A DNA stretch of 33,630 nucleotides, from positions 1-33,630 of the forward strand of contig JBBRTW010000017.1 in the NCBI GenBank assembly GCA_038244055.1, in the 5' to 3' direction. The translations under genes were made by a program, and so were the position numbers. Under the pieces are notes generated by a model. It did no database searches and was not told the DNA's origin. It worked only from the letters and a program-made list of their open reading frames with translations. The DNA is from DASPKW01 sp038244055 (lineage in GTDB: Bacteria > Planctomycetota > Phycisphaerae > Tepidisphaerales > Tepidisphaeraceae). Below are positions 26,259-33,216 of this stretch, in pieces; within the stretch, counting starts at the first letter, position 1; each line of letters starts with the position of its first letter.

Positions 26259-27134
26259 ATGCGCAACTCCATCCGCTTATCGATCACGGTCGCCCTGGTC
26301 GGATGCTTCGCCCTTTGTGCCATCGCCGACGACAAGCCCATTCCCGCCCCCACCGCCGCGCCGGCCGAGGCAAAGCTTCCGATCACCACGGATAAGATCA
26401 CGATCCCCAAGACCGTTGTGGAGTTCACGCTCGTCAAACTCCCCGCCGGGAAGATCACCATCAAGGATAAGGACGGCAAGGACAAGGAGGTCGAGATCAA
26501 GCCCATCTGGATCGGCCAGACCGAGGTCACCTGGGATGAATACGATATCTACTGGTAGGTGCTGGATATTTTTCCCGAGTCAGACCGCAAGGGGATGAAG
26601 AGCGATAAGGAAACCATCCGCAGCCGGCCCAGCGCGCCCTACTCTCCACCCGACCGCAACTGGGGCCACGACCACTCCCCCGCCGGCAGCATGTTCTGCC
26701 GGGAGGCCAAGGTCTATTGCGTGTGGCTCTCCAAGATCACCGGCCACAAGTACCGCCTCCCCACCGAGGCCGAGTGGGAATACGCCTGCCGGGCGGGCGG
26801 CCCGGCGGTCAAGCTGCCCGTGCCGCGGTTGAAGGAAGTCGCCTGGTTCGCCAACAACTCCGACGGGCAGACTCACCCCGTCGCCAAGCTCAAGCCCAAC
26901 GCCTGGGGCCTCTACGATACGCTGGGCAACGTCGCCGAGTGGGTCACCATGCTCGATGGCAGCGAAGCCGTGGCCGGCGGCTCGTTCCAGGAAGAGCCCG
27001 AGGATGTCCACCCCGCCCAGCGCGAGGCATACAACAATGGCAAGTGGCAAAAGAACGACCCGCAAATCCCGCAGGGGCGGAGTTGGCTGTCCGATGGCGG
27101 TTTCGTCGGGTTCCGAGTGGTGCGGGAGGATTGA
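26259..27134 (+). pseudogene. SUMF1/FGE-sulfatase-fold exported protein with in-frame amber codon
   Basis: AAGGAAG lies about 10 nt before the ATG at 26259; a signal peptide ends near IADD. The first part runs to WIGQTEVTWDEYDIYW, then TAG at 26556-26558, and the same frame continues as VLDIFPESDRKG to VGFRVVRED. The later part has all SUMF1-domain landmarks: YRLPTEAEWEYACRAGG, NAWGLYDTLGNVAEWV and AGGSF. The catalytic Cys pair of formylglycine-generating enzymes is absent, so it is a SUMF1-fold protein of another role. No frame shift is needed; only one codon breaks it. A sequencing error, recent nonsense mutation or readthrough are the options. Confidence 0.8.
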
Positions 27135-27223
27135 AAGTCCGCAAGGCGCCAAGGCATGGGGGAACGCAAGGATCGTCGCGCGATTGGGGGCGGTTGAGGG
27201 ATTTGGCCCCCCCGTCGCCGCCT

Positions 27224-27245
27224 TCCCCCTCGCCCCCCCGGCCCC
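27224..27245 (-). other. Potential G-quadruplex on the minus strand
   Basis: CCCCC-TCG-CCC-C-CCC-GG-CCCC on the plus strand gives four G-runs with loops of 3, 1 and 2 nt on the other. It lies in the gap after the SUMF1-type gene. No further structure is recognised in 27135-27495 besides GC-rich sequence. Confidence 0.4.
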
Positions 27246-27495
27246 TTCTCCGGTGGGGTAGACATTCTTGTCTGCCCTCAAGCGTCTTCCCGAATACCAT
27301 CGGCCTCATTGGCCCTCCAGCCGCCGCCTTCCGAGCGTTCATTTCCCGGAGCGGGCGCGATAAAATCCCTCTCCCGGCCACTGCACGCCCCCCTTCGCCC
27401 CTCTCCACGGTGGTTTCCACCCCGCGCCGCCCTGAATCACCTCCCGCCAAGACCCCCGCGCCCGCCGCCGGGAGGAGTGCCGATCTTCCGCAGCG

Positions 27496-27789
27496 CGTTT
27501 GCGATATGCCCACGGTCGTTTGCGTTATGCTCATGGTCGTTTGCGTTATGACCACGGGCGTTTGCGTTATGACCATGATCGTTTGCGTTATGACCACGGT
27601 CGTTTGCGTTATGCTCATGGTCGTTTGCGTTATGACCATGGTCGTTTGCGTTATGACTATGGTCGTTTGCGTTATGACTATGGTCGTTTGCGTTATGACC
27701 ATGGTCGTTTCCATCATCCCCACGGGTGTTTGCGTTATCCCGACGGGTCTTTTCGATGTTCCGGGGGGTGTTGGCGTCATCCCGCTCGT
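27496..27789. repeat. 21-bp minisatellite, 14 units
   Basis: Units with consensus CGTTTGCGTTATGACCATGGT start every 21 bp from 27496; units 1-10 are close to consensus, 11-14 progressively degenerate but still in phase. Because 21 is a multiple of 3, four of the six frames stay open (peptide periods RLRYDHG, VVCVMTM, and NANDHGH and ITQTTMV on the minus strand). No frame has a good start and ribosome-binding site, so it is probably non-coding. Confidence 0.93.
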
Positions 27790-27827
27790 TCGCAGGGAGC
27801 ATGCAGTCGCCCACCCGAGACGTGGAC

Positions 27828-28020
27828 CGCGCGGCCCGGCGGCGGGCTGAAGGAGTTTAGCGCGTTTGCTGCCGCCGGCATGATGATGATGGATTGGGCC
27901 GATGGAAGAAGCTCACCATTGCCGGCGGCAGGTCTGGCGCTAAACTCATGCCTCACGGCTCAGGAAGGATCATCCGGCGAGAACCGATCCACGGCGGTGG
28001 GACAGTATACCCTACGGACT
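27828..28020. repeat. Dispersed repeat A, copy 1 (nested palindrome)
   Basis: Aligns without gaps for about 160 bp to 29048-29209, then again at the end CCTACGGACT. It contains outer arms GAGTTTAGCGC and GGCGCTAAACTC and inner arms CTGCCGCCGGC and GCCGGCGGCAG. It ends at the stop codon of the minus-strand gene 28020-28562. Confidence 0.9.
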
Positions 28021-28562
28021 CAAGTATTAGGAACTAGCTTGATCTGGTGAGCATCTTTCCCGGCATGATAAACCAGACGGACTTCACCATTATCGATCCT
28101 GCGTGAAAGGTCTGGGCCTACATAGCAAGGAATGCGTTCGTCACTTTTATTTGGGTAAGTGCTGCGGATTCTGTTTGCCAACCGCCGCATGACTTGGACC
28201 AGCTCTTCCAAAATGACATCCGATTTGGGAGACCTATTGTCCAAATAAAATCGCCCCGGGGCGCAAGCGTTATTCGCAGGCCATTGGGTGCGACCCCACT
28301 CAATTGACAGTCCATCGAAGGATCCGAGTTGCTCGGTGGCCTCTCGCCCCGTCACCGTCGAAACACATTGTCGCACAACGCACTCATCTTGCGCTCGGAA
28401 CAACTGCAAATCGTTGCCCATTCCCCACGAGAACATCTCTGGAGCAAACTGCCCCGCCTTGAATATTCGCGAATGGAACCTGAACTCGCCTTGAGTTCCC
28501 AACCACTCGATCAATGCGACTTCGTCTTCTCGCGATTGTGCGATTTCAATTTGTAGACCCAT
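28020..28562 (-). CDS. Hypothetical cytoplasmic protein of accessory type
   Basis: The protein has 180 residues; GGGGAG lies about 7 nt before the ATG at 28562. No signal peptide or membrane helix. It starts MGLQIEIAQSREDEVALIEWLGTQGEF and contains FDGLSIEWGRTQWPANN and RIPCYVGPDLSRRIDNGEVRLVYHAGKDAHQ; I do not recognise a family. Its base composition is visibly less GC-rich than its neighbours, suggesting recent arrival. Both ends abut repeats: A downstream and B about 140 bp upstream. Confidence 0.75.
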   Translation of the reverse strand: MGLQIEIAQSREDEVALIEWLGTQGEFRFHSRIFKAGQFAPEMFSWGMGNDLQLFRAQDECVVRQCVSTVTGREATEQLGSFDGLSIEWGRTQWPANNACAPGRFYLDNRSPKSDVILEELVQVMRRLANRIRSTYPNKSDERIPCYVGPDLSRRIDNGEVRLVYHAGKDAHQIKLVPNT

Positions 28563-28700
28563 GGTCGTGCTCCCCAACCAGACAACTCTCAGGGCGGGCG
28601 GTATTCCCGCACACCGCCCCGCCCAATGTGAAGATCAATCCCGCCCCTTGTCAATGACCGCTTCCCGCCCCCCCGCCGCGCGGATCGGATCGGAAGAAGG

Positions 28701-28750
28701 CGAAGAAGAATGGAAGGACTGAATACAGGCGGTTGTTTGGCTCTCACTCA
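28701..28750. repeat. Dispersed repeat B, copy 1
   Basis: 50 bp from CGAAGAAGAATGGAAGG to GGCTCTCACTCA, matching 30751-30800 with one difference. The 28563-28700 stretch before it shows no gene. Confidence 0.88.
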
Positions 28751-28800
28751 TCCCCGCCGCCGCGCCCCTCAACGTCCCAATAACGCACGACTTCACGACC

Positions 28801-29000
28801 GGGCAGGCCCGCCCGATGGTCCGGCGTCGACGCCCGATGACCCGGCAGGCCCGCCCGATGACCCGGCGTCGACGCCCGGTGACCCGGCAGGCCCGCCCGA
28901 GGGTCCGGCGTCGACGCCCGGTGGTCCGTCAGGCCCGCCCGATGATCCGGCGTCGACGCCCGGTGCTCCGGCAGGCCCGCCCGAGGGCCCGGCAGGGCCG
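28801..29000. repeat. 42-bp minisatellite made of paired 21-bp units
   Basis: CGGCGTCGACGCC recurs at 28822, 28864, 28906 and 28948, an exact 42-bp period; each unit is two diverged 21-bp halves (GCAGGCCCGCCCGATGACCCG and GCGTCGACGCCCGGTGACCCG differ at few sites). Both strands stay open, giving Gly-Pro-rich peptides, without credible starts. Confidence 0.9.
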
Positions 29001-29047
29001 TCGGCTCTTGTGGGTAGGCAACCTCGCCGACCGTGAACCGTAATTCG

Positions 29048-29247
29048 CGCGCGGCCCGGCGGCGGGCTGAAGGAGTTTAGCGCCTTCGCTGCCGCCGGCA
29101 TGAGGATGATGGACTCGGCCGATCGAAGAAGCACCCCGTTGCCGGCGGCAGGTCTGGCGCTAAACTCATGCCTCACGGCTCGGGGAGGATCGTGCGGCGA
29201 GAACGGATCATGGGGGGCGGGGGGCGAGTGCATCTGCCCTACGGACT
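29048..29247. repeat. Dispersed repeat A, copy 2 (nested palindrome)
   Basis: Outer arms GAGTTTAGCGCC (29073-29084) and GGCGCTAAACTC (29156-29167) enclose CTGCCGCCGGC (ending 29099) and GCCGGCGGCAG (29141-29151). Followed by only about 57 bp before repeat B, where copy 1 has a complete gene. Confidence 0.9.
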
Positions 29248-29304
29248 ACGAACTCGTTACTGGCCGGGAGAAGATTCGGTCGGCAATCGAACTTCCGAAA
29301 CAAT

Positions 29305-29342
29305 GGTTGTTTGGCTCTCACTCAACCCCCCCGACCGCGGCC
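29305..29342. repeat. Dispersed repeat B, copy 2
   Basis: GGTTGTTTGGCTCTCACTCA followed by ACCCCCCCGACCGCGGCC, identical over 38 bp to 30781-30818. Confidence 0.88.
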
Positions 29343-29386
29343 CAGGGGGGGCAGGAAAGCACCGTCCCGCCATCCCGCGAAGGGCA

Positions 29387-29414
29387 GTAGGCGGTATGCG
29401 GTATGCGGTAGGCA
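29387..29414. repeat. Heptamer tandem repeat, 4 units of GTATGCG-type
   Basis: GTAGGCG, GTATGCG, GTATGCG, GTAGGCA in exact 7-bp phase. Confidence 0.75.
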
Positions 29415-29461
29415 GGAAAGAAAGACACAGGCCGATTAAGGAGTCTTCGCGTTGACCTCTT

Positions 29462-29773
29462 CGCCCCGGAGCGGGCGGTGGGTTGTAGCCACGGGTGGAG
29501 CGGTGCTGTACTCAGCCCGCGCAACCCGTGGACCGCGCGGCGGCGCGAAACGAATTCCCCGTCTTTCCTCCCCGTCCCGCCAGGGCCGGAGGAAGCACGC
29601 GTATGGGGAGGCGCGATCAATTCACGATCCGCGCTTCCTCCGCCCCTCGCGGGGCGGAATTCGGGGAGGAGGGACGGAGGAGAGCGAATGATCTCCCGCG
29701 CCGTGTTCCACGGGTTGCGCGGCTGAGTACAGCCGCTCCACCCGTGGCTACAACCCTGCGCCCCTCCGGGGCG
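29462..29773. repeat. 312-bp nested palindrome
   Basis: The left arm 29462-29532 and right arm 29707-29773 are near-perfect inverted copies (GGTTGTAGCCACGGGTGGAG, CTGTACTCAGC, CGCAACCCGTGGA) with few small gaps. A second inverted pair, GGAGGAAGC/GCTTCCTCC, lies inside. No gene is inside; structure suggests a MITE-like element. 29774-29854 shows nothing else. Confidence 0.88.
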
Positions 29774-29854
29774 GGAATTCAAGCGTTCGCGTGCGGAGCG
29801 GTTGGGAGGGCAGCGGGCGAAGCGGTGGGCGGAGGATTCGCACAGGCTACGAGC

Positions 29855-30205
29855 TCACGAGCGACGCCGGTAGTAGATCGAATCGCCGATCGCAGTCACC
29901 AAGACTACCGCAAAAGCGCCGCCCAGGATCCATTCGGCTCGGGTTGTGACGGGCGAATATTTGACGGCCTCGCTGAACATCGAGACTCCCCAGGCGGCGG
30001 CGACGACTGCCCAGCCCAGGCAGCCAATTGGCGACATGGCTCCACCTTGTCCGTGTCGCCCCCAGCGAATCCCGGAGCGCAGGCGCGGGGACAGCGCGGC
30101 GGCCACGGTGTACACAAACACGAGCGCGCAGATAGATGCCCCGATAAAGCAGCCGGTTGGGCCGAGCGACCCTCCCCCTGGCCCATGTGCGAGGACAATT
30201 AGCAT
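29855..30205 (-). CDS. Small membrane protein of unknown function, three TM helices
   Basis: The protein has 116 residues from the ATG at 30205; only a weak AGGT precedes it. Hydrophobic helices lie at about 17-38, 58-80 and 91-110, with the C-terminus SIYYRRRS presumably cytoplasmic. No family recognised. Its upstream flank is repeat C (edge 18 bp from the start codon), the same 91 bp found upstream of the gene fragment at 30995. Confidence 0.65.
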   Translation of the reverse strand: MLIVLAHGPGGGSLGPTGCFIGASICALVFVYTVAAALSPRLRSGIRWGRHGQGGAMSPIGCLGWAVVAAAWGVSMFSEAVKYSPVTTRAEWILGGAFAVVLVTAIGDSIYYRRRS

Positions 30206-30223
30206 CGCGACCTAACACCTATC

Positions 30224-30314
30224 TCTCCCGCCAGCCCGCCACACAGCGTGCCGCATTAACAGCGCGGGAAGTCCATGAATGCTAACACCCCGAGCGCCTC
30301 ATTCAAGAACAGGG
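30224..30314. repeat. Dispersed repeat C, copy 1 (91 bp)
   Basis: Matches 31021-31111 over 91 bp with one difference (CATGAATG versus CACGAATG). Begins TCTCCCGCCAGCCCGCC and ends TTCAAGAACAGGG. Located directly upstream of a minus-strand gene, so it may carry its promoter. Confidence 0.93.
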
Positions 30315-30335
30315 ACGCGAACGCGGCGATGGAAC

Positions 30336-30487
30336 GAAGGAGTTTAGCGCCCTCGCTGCCGCCGGCATGATGATCAGGTCGGATTCGCCCGAAGAGACAA
30401 GCCCCCCGTTGCCGGCGGCAGCTCCGGCGCTAAACTCACGCCTCACGGCTCGGGGAGGATCGTGCGGCGAGAACGGATCATGGGGGG
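30336..30487. repeat. Dispersed repeat A, copy 3 (nested palindrome)
   Basis: Starts GAAGGAGTTTAGCGCC and keeps both inverted pairs; a 3-bp gap separates its alignment from copy 2. It is shorter at the left end, lacking the GGCCCGGCGGCGGGCT lead. Confidence 0.88.
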
Positions 30488-30546
30488 CACGGTGGGCGGG
30501 CGACGAACTACGAATTGATTCAGCCGCCAAACGATGCAACAGGACG

Positions 30547-30570
30547 CGCTCGGCAAGCCGAGCGGCTAAC
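30547..30570. repeat. Palindrome CGCTCGGC-AA-GCCGAGCG plus CGGCTAA, dispersed motif copy 2
   Basis: A perfect 8-bp stem and 2-nt loop running into CGGCTAA, as at 21142 on the other strand. 30571-30750 holds GC-rich sequence with A/G-rich short repeats (GCAAAGGCGCGAAGG) and no gene. Confidence 0.6.
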
Positions 30571-30750
30571 CGATCCCGCAATGCGCGAGTGAGCCGCTTC
30601 GCTTGCGGAGCGCGCCCTGCGGCTCCGAGCGCGCCGGATCAACATCAACACCGCATCTCCCGCCGCGCCGCAAAATGCCCCCCCGACTTCCCGCGCCGTC
30701 TCCGCTGGTCCTGAATCGCAAAGACGCAAAGGCGCGAAGGCGCGGAGGAA

Positions 30751-30818
30751 CGAAGAAGAATGGAAGGACTGAGTACAGGCGGTTGTTTGGCTCTCACTCA
30801 ACCCCCCCGACCGCGGCC
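30751..30818. repeat. Dispersed repeat B, copy 3 (longest)
   Basis: Combines the 50-bp part shared with 28701 and the 38-bp part shared with 29305. It abuts the broken 3' end of the gene fragment. Confidence 0.88.
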
Positions 30819-30995
30819 ATGTGCGTTCCACTTGATGTCCATCACATCAAGGCAGCCGACGAGATCGAACTTGCCGACCTCCAGAGCGTCGGCCAAAGAC
30901 ACCCCGTCTACGACGAAGTCGTAGGTGAATCGTTCGTGTGAGCCGGAGCCGCCTAATCGATGCATGGAGCGAAGTTGGAGCTTGGACGTTGCCAT
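30798..30995 (-). pseudogene. 5' fragment of a gene, cut by repeat B
   Basis: GAGG lies about 5 nt before the ATG at 30995. The peptide reads MATSKLQLRSMHRLGGSGSH, then RFTYDFVVDGVSLADALEVG and FDLVGCLDVMDIKWN, with ordinary globular composition, then runs into repeat B sequence and stops after 65 residues. It looks like the N-terminus of a larger cytoplasmic protein whose 3' part was lost. Composition is less GC-rich than its surroundings. Preceded by repeat C. Confidence 0.6.
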
Positions 30996-31020
30996 GTGCC
31001 TCAGCCGACTAACCTCAGTC

Positions 31021-31111
31021 TCTCCCGCCAGCCCGCCACACAGCGTGCCGCATTAACAGCGCGGGAAGTCCACGAATGCTAACACCCCGAGCGCCTCATT
31101 CAAGAACAGGG
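31021..31111. repeat. Dispersed repeat C, copy 2 (91 bp)
   Basis: Second copy of the 91-bp repeat, with its edge 25 bp upstream of the fragment's start codon on the minus strand. Confidence 0.93.
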
Positions 31112-31120
31112 GCGAGGACA

Positions 31121-31266
31121 ATGGCGAATGACGAATGGCGAATGGCGAATCAACCGGCAATGTTCCAATGACCAATGACACGCGCCCTTGGTCATTGTTC
31201 ATTGGAAGTTGATTCGCCATTCTGGTTTCGCCATTCGCCAGTCGCAATGCGCCATTCGTCATTCCC
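31121..31266. repeat. Inverted heptamer repeats upstream of guaB
   Basis: Phased ATGGCGA/ATGACGA units (31121-31148), then CCAATGA pairs, then the inverse units TCATTG, ATTCGCC and CATTCGTCATTC on the right side. The two halves can pair as a long imperfect hairpin ending just before the guaB -35 box. Confidence 0.75.
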
Positions 31267-31268
31267 CC

Positions 31269-31297
31269 TTGACACCCCCCTCCCCGCGCCGTATCAC
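31269..31297 (+). promoter_or_regulatory. Sigma70-type promoter of guaB
   Basis: TTGACA at 31269-31274, a 17-bp spacer and TATCAC at 31292-31297 (4/6). The expected start point lies 6-7 bp further, which coincides with the guaB ATG at 31304. Confidence 0.6.
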
Positions 31298-31303
31298 CGC
31301 CAC

Positions 31304-32881
31304 ATGGAACACCCCAAGATCATCGCCGATGGCATCACCTTCGATGATGTCCTTCTGATCCCCGCCTACTCCGACTTCGTCCCCTCCGATGCCGATACCC
31401 GCACGCGCCTGACCCGCTCCATCGAGATCAACCTGCCGCTGATCTCCGCGCCGATGGATACCGTCACCGAGGCCGCGCTGGCGATCGCGCTGGCGCAGGA
31501 GGGGGGGATCGGGATCATCCATAAGAATCTGCCCGCACTGGCCCAGGCCCGCGAGGTGGAGAAGGTCAAGCGCTCGGAGAACGGGGTCATCGTCGATCCG
31601 ATCACGCTGCCCCCTTCGGCCACCATCGCCACCGCCCGGCGGGTGATGCGCGAGTACAACGTCAGCGGCATCCCCATCGTCGAAACGGCCGGGCAAGTCG
31701 GCGGTGAAGGCGCGGGCGAAGGGGGGGGTGAGCCGCTTCGCGCGGGGCACGCCTTGGGCAAACTCCCCAATGGCAATGGCTCAGGCCGCAGCCCGCGCCT
31801 GCTGGGGATCATGACCCGCCGGGATCTCAAGTTCCAGGAGGATGACAACCGCAAGGTCGGCGATGTGATGACCCATGAGAATCTGGTCACCGCGCCGGAG
31901 AACACGAGCCTGGAAGAGGCCGAGCGCATCCTCTATCGGTCCAAGGTGGAAAAACTTCTGCTGGTGGATAAAGACGGCAAACTCACCGGCCTGATCACGA
32001 TGCGGGATATCGATAAGCTCCATCAATTCCCCAACGCCTGCAAGGACAAGCGCGGCCGCCTGCGCGTCGGGGCGGCCACGGGCGTACTCGATTTCGAACG
32101 GGTTGAGGCGCTGATCCGCGCGGATGTGGATGTGGTGGTGGTGGATACAGCCCACGGCCACTCCAAGAACGTCATCGAGACGGTGCGGCAGATCAAGAAG
32201 CAGTGGAATATCCAGGTGATCGCCGGCAACATCGCCACGGCGCAGGCAGCGCGCGATCTGATTGAGGCCGGCGTGGATGGGGTGAAGGTGGGCATCGGGC
32301 CGGGTTCGATCTGCACGACGCGGATTATCTCCGGTGTGGGCGTGCCGCAGATGACCGCCATTTTCGAAGCCTGCTCGGTGGCCGGCCCGGCCGGCGTGCC
32401 GGTGATCGCCGATGGCGGCATCCGGCAATCGGGCGATATTTCCAAGGCGATCGCGGCCGGGGCGCATACCGTCATGATGGGCAGCCTCTTTGCCGGCCTG
32501 GATGAAGCCCCCGGCGAACTGGTCATCTTCCAGGGAAGGCGCTATAAATCCTATCGCGGCATGGGCTCGCTGGGCGCGATGGTTCAAGGCTCGAAAGACC
32601 GATATGGGCAGAAGGATGTCAAATCCAGCAATAAGCTCGTCCCCGAAGGCGTTGAAGGCCGAGTCGCCTATCGCGGCCCGCTCAGCGATTTCGTCTACCA
32701 GATGGTGGGCGGCCTGCGGGCCGGCATGGGCTACTGCGGCGCGCGAAACATCGAAGACCTGCGCACCAAGGCCCGCTTCACGCGAATCTCCGGCGCGGGG
32801 ATGGTTGAATCCCACCCCCACGATATCCACATCACCAAGGAAGCCCCTAACTATTCGGTGGAATATGCCTCAGAAACCTGA
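31304..32881 (+). CDS. guaB: IMP dehydrogenase with extended CBS domain
   Basis: The protein has 525 residues; MEHPKIIADGITFDDVLL is the family start, and no Shine-Dalgarno precedes the ATG. It oxidises IMP to XMP with NAD+, the committed step of GMP synthesis. The barrel contains the catalytic loop GIGPGSICTTR with Cys337, DGGIRQSGDI and GMGSLGAMVQGSKDRYGQ. Two CBS domains lie at about 95-240. The first is interrupted at about 128-165 by a Gly-rich, Pro-containing insert of some 28 extra residues between GIPIV and LLGIMTRRDL. The insert DNA contains GTGAGCCGCTTCGC, also present in the intergenic island at 30589. Confidence 0.96.
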   Translation: MEHPKIIADGITFDDVLLIPAYSDFVPSDADTRTRLTRSIEINLPLISAPMDTVTEAALAIALAQEGGIGIIHKNLPALAQAREVEKVKRSENGVIVDPITLPPSATIATARRVMREYNVSGIPIVETAGQVGGEGAGEGGGEPLRAGHALGKLPNGNGSGRSPRLLGIMTRRDLKFQEDDNRKVGDVMTHENLVTAPENTSLEEAERILYRSKVEKLLLVDKDGKLTGLITMRDIDKLHQFPNACKDKRGRLRVGAATGVLDFERVEALIRADVDVVVVDTAHGHSKNVIETVRQIKKQWNIQVIAGNIATAQAARDLIEAGVDGVKVGIGPGSICTTRIISGVGVPQMTAIFEACSVAGPAGVPVIADGGIRQSGDISKAIAAGAHTVMMGSLFAGLDEAPGELVIFQGRRYKSYRGMGSLGAMVQGSKDRYGQKDVKSSNKLVPEGVEGRVAYRGPLSDFVYQMVGGLRAGMGYCGARNIEDLRTKARFTRISGAGMVESHPHDIHITKEAPNYSVEYASET

Positions 32882-33158
32882 TCGCGCTATTCAGTACATC
32901 CCCGGTGGCAAACGCATCGGTCGATCCATGTGGTCGTCCCCCGCGGTGCTGCTGTCGGCCATGTTCATCGCGGTGATGATGATCGGCTGCGCGGATAATC
33001 CCAAGGGCGCTGGGCCGACCACGCGCACCTCCGATGCCGCCCTGACCGACCCCTACGGCAAATGGTCCAAAGTGGACACCAACATCTCCGGCAGCGATAC
33101 TGGCAAGCCCGAGAAGGGCGGCTGGAAAGACGACCTGGACCGCTTTCTAATGAAATGA
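32865..33158 (+). CDS. Small lipoprotein of unknown function
   Basis: The protein has 97 residues from an ATG that overlaps the end of guaB by 17 bp; GGTGGA is just upstream. A start at 32928 (76 residues) is the alternative. A hydrophobic helix leads to MIGC, a plausible lipobox, then a polar tail ending in GGWKDDLDRFLMK. Likely cotranscribed with guaB. No family recognised. Confidence 0.65.
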   Translation: MPQKPDRAIQYIPGGKRIGRSMWSSPAVLLSAMFIAVMMIGCADNPKGAGPTTRTSDAALTDPYGKWSKVDTNISGSDTGKPEKGGWKDDLDRFLMK

Positions 33159-33216
33159 AGCCGCGCCTGAAGTGAACGATATTGCATTGAAGTAAAACGC
33201 AACGAAGGATCGTACC

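Noticed and set aside
27496..27789. CRISPR array or coding repeat protein
   Set aside because: No spacers. Four frames are open because the period is divisible by three, and none has a credible start.
26717..27850. Long plus-strand reading frame of 377 codons through the SUMF1-type gene and the minisatellite
   Set aside because: It is out of frame with clear SUMF1 motifs and is extended by the 21-bp repeat; no ribosome-binding site.
28710..29036. Collagen-like Gly-Pro-Pro protein
   Set aside because: Its start lies in repeat B and the Gly-Pro pattern comes from the 42-bp minisatellite; the opposite strand is equally open.
29495..30202. Plus-strand frame of 235 codons
   Set aside because: It runs across the 312-bp palindrome and antisense to a better three-TM membrane protein; composition is not protein-like.
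30520..30831. 103-codon minus-strand frame with the segment RAFAPLRLCDSG
   Set aside because: It is a translation of repeat B and adjacent A/G-rich repeats, as seen in many genomes with such repeats.
30200..31111. Integron attC sites in repeat C
   Set aside because: GTTAGG/GTTAGC-like boxes occur but all in one orientation; the required paired RYYYAAC...GTTRRRY palindrome is missing, and no integrase is in the window.
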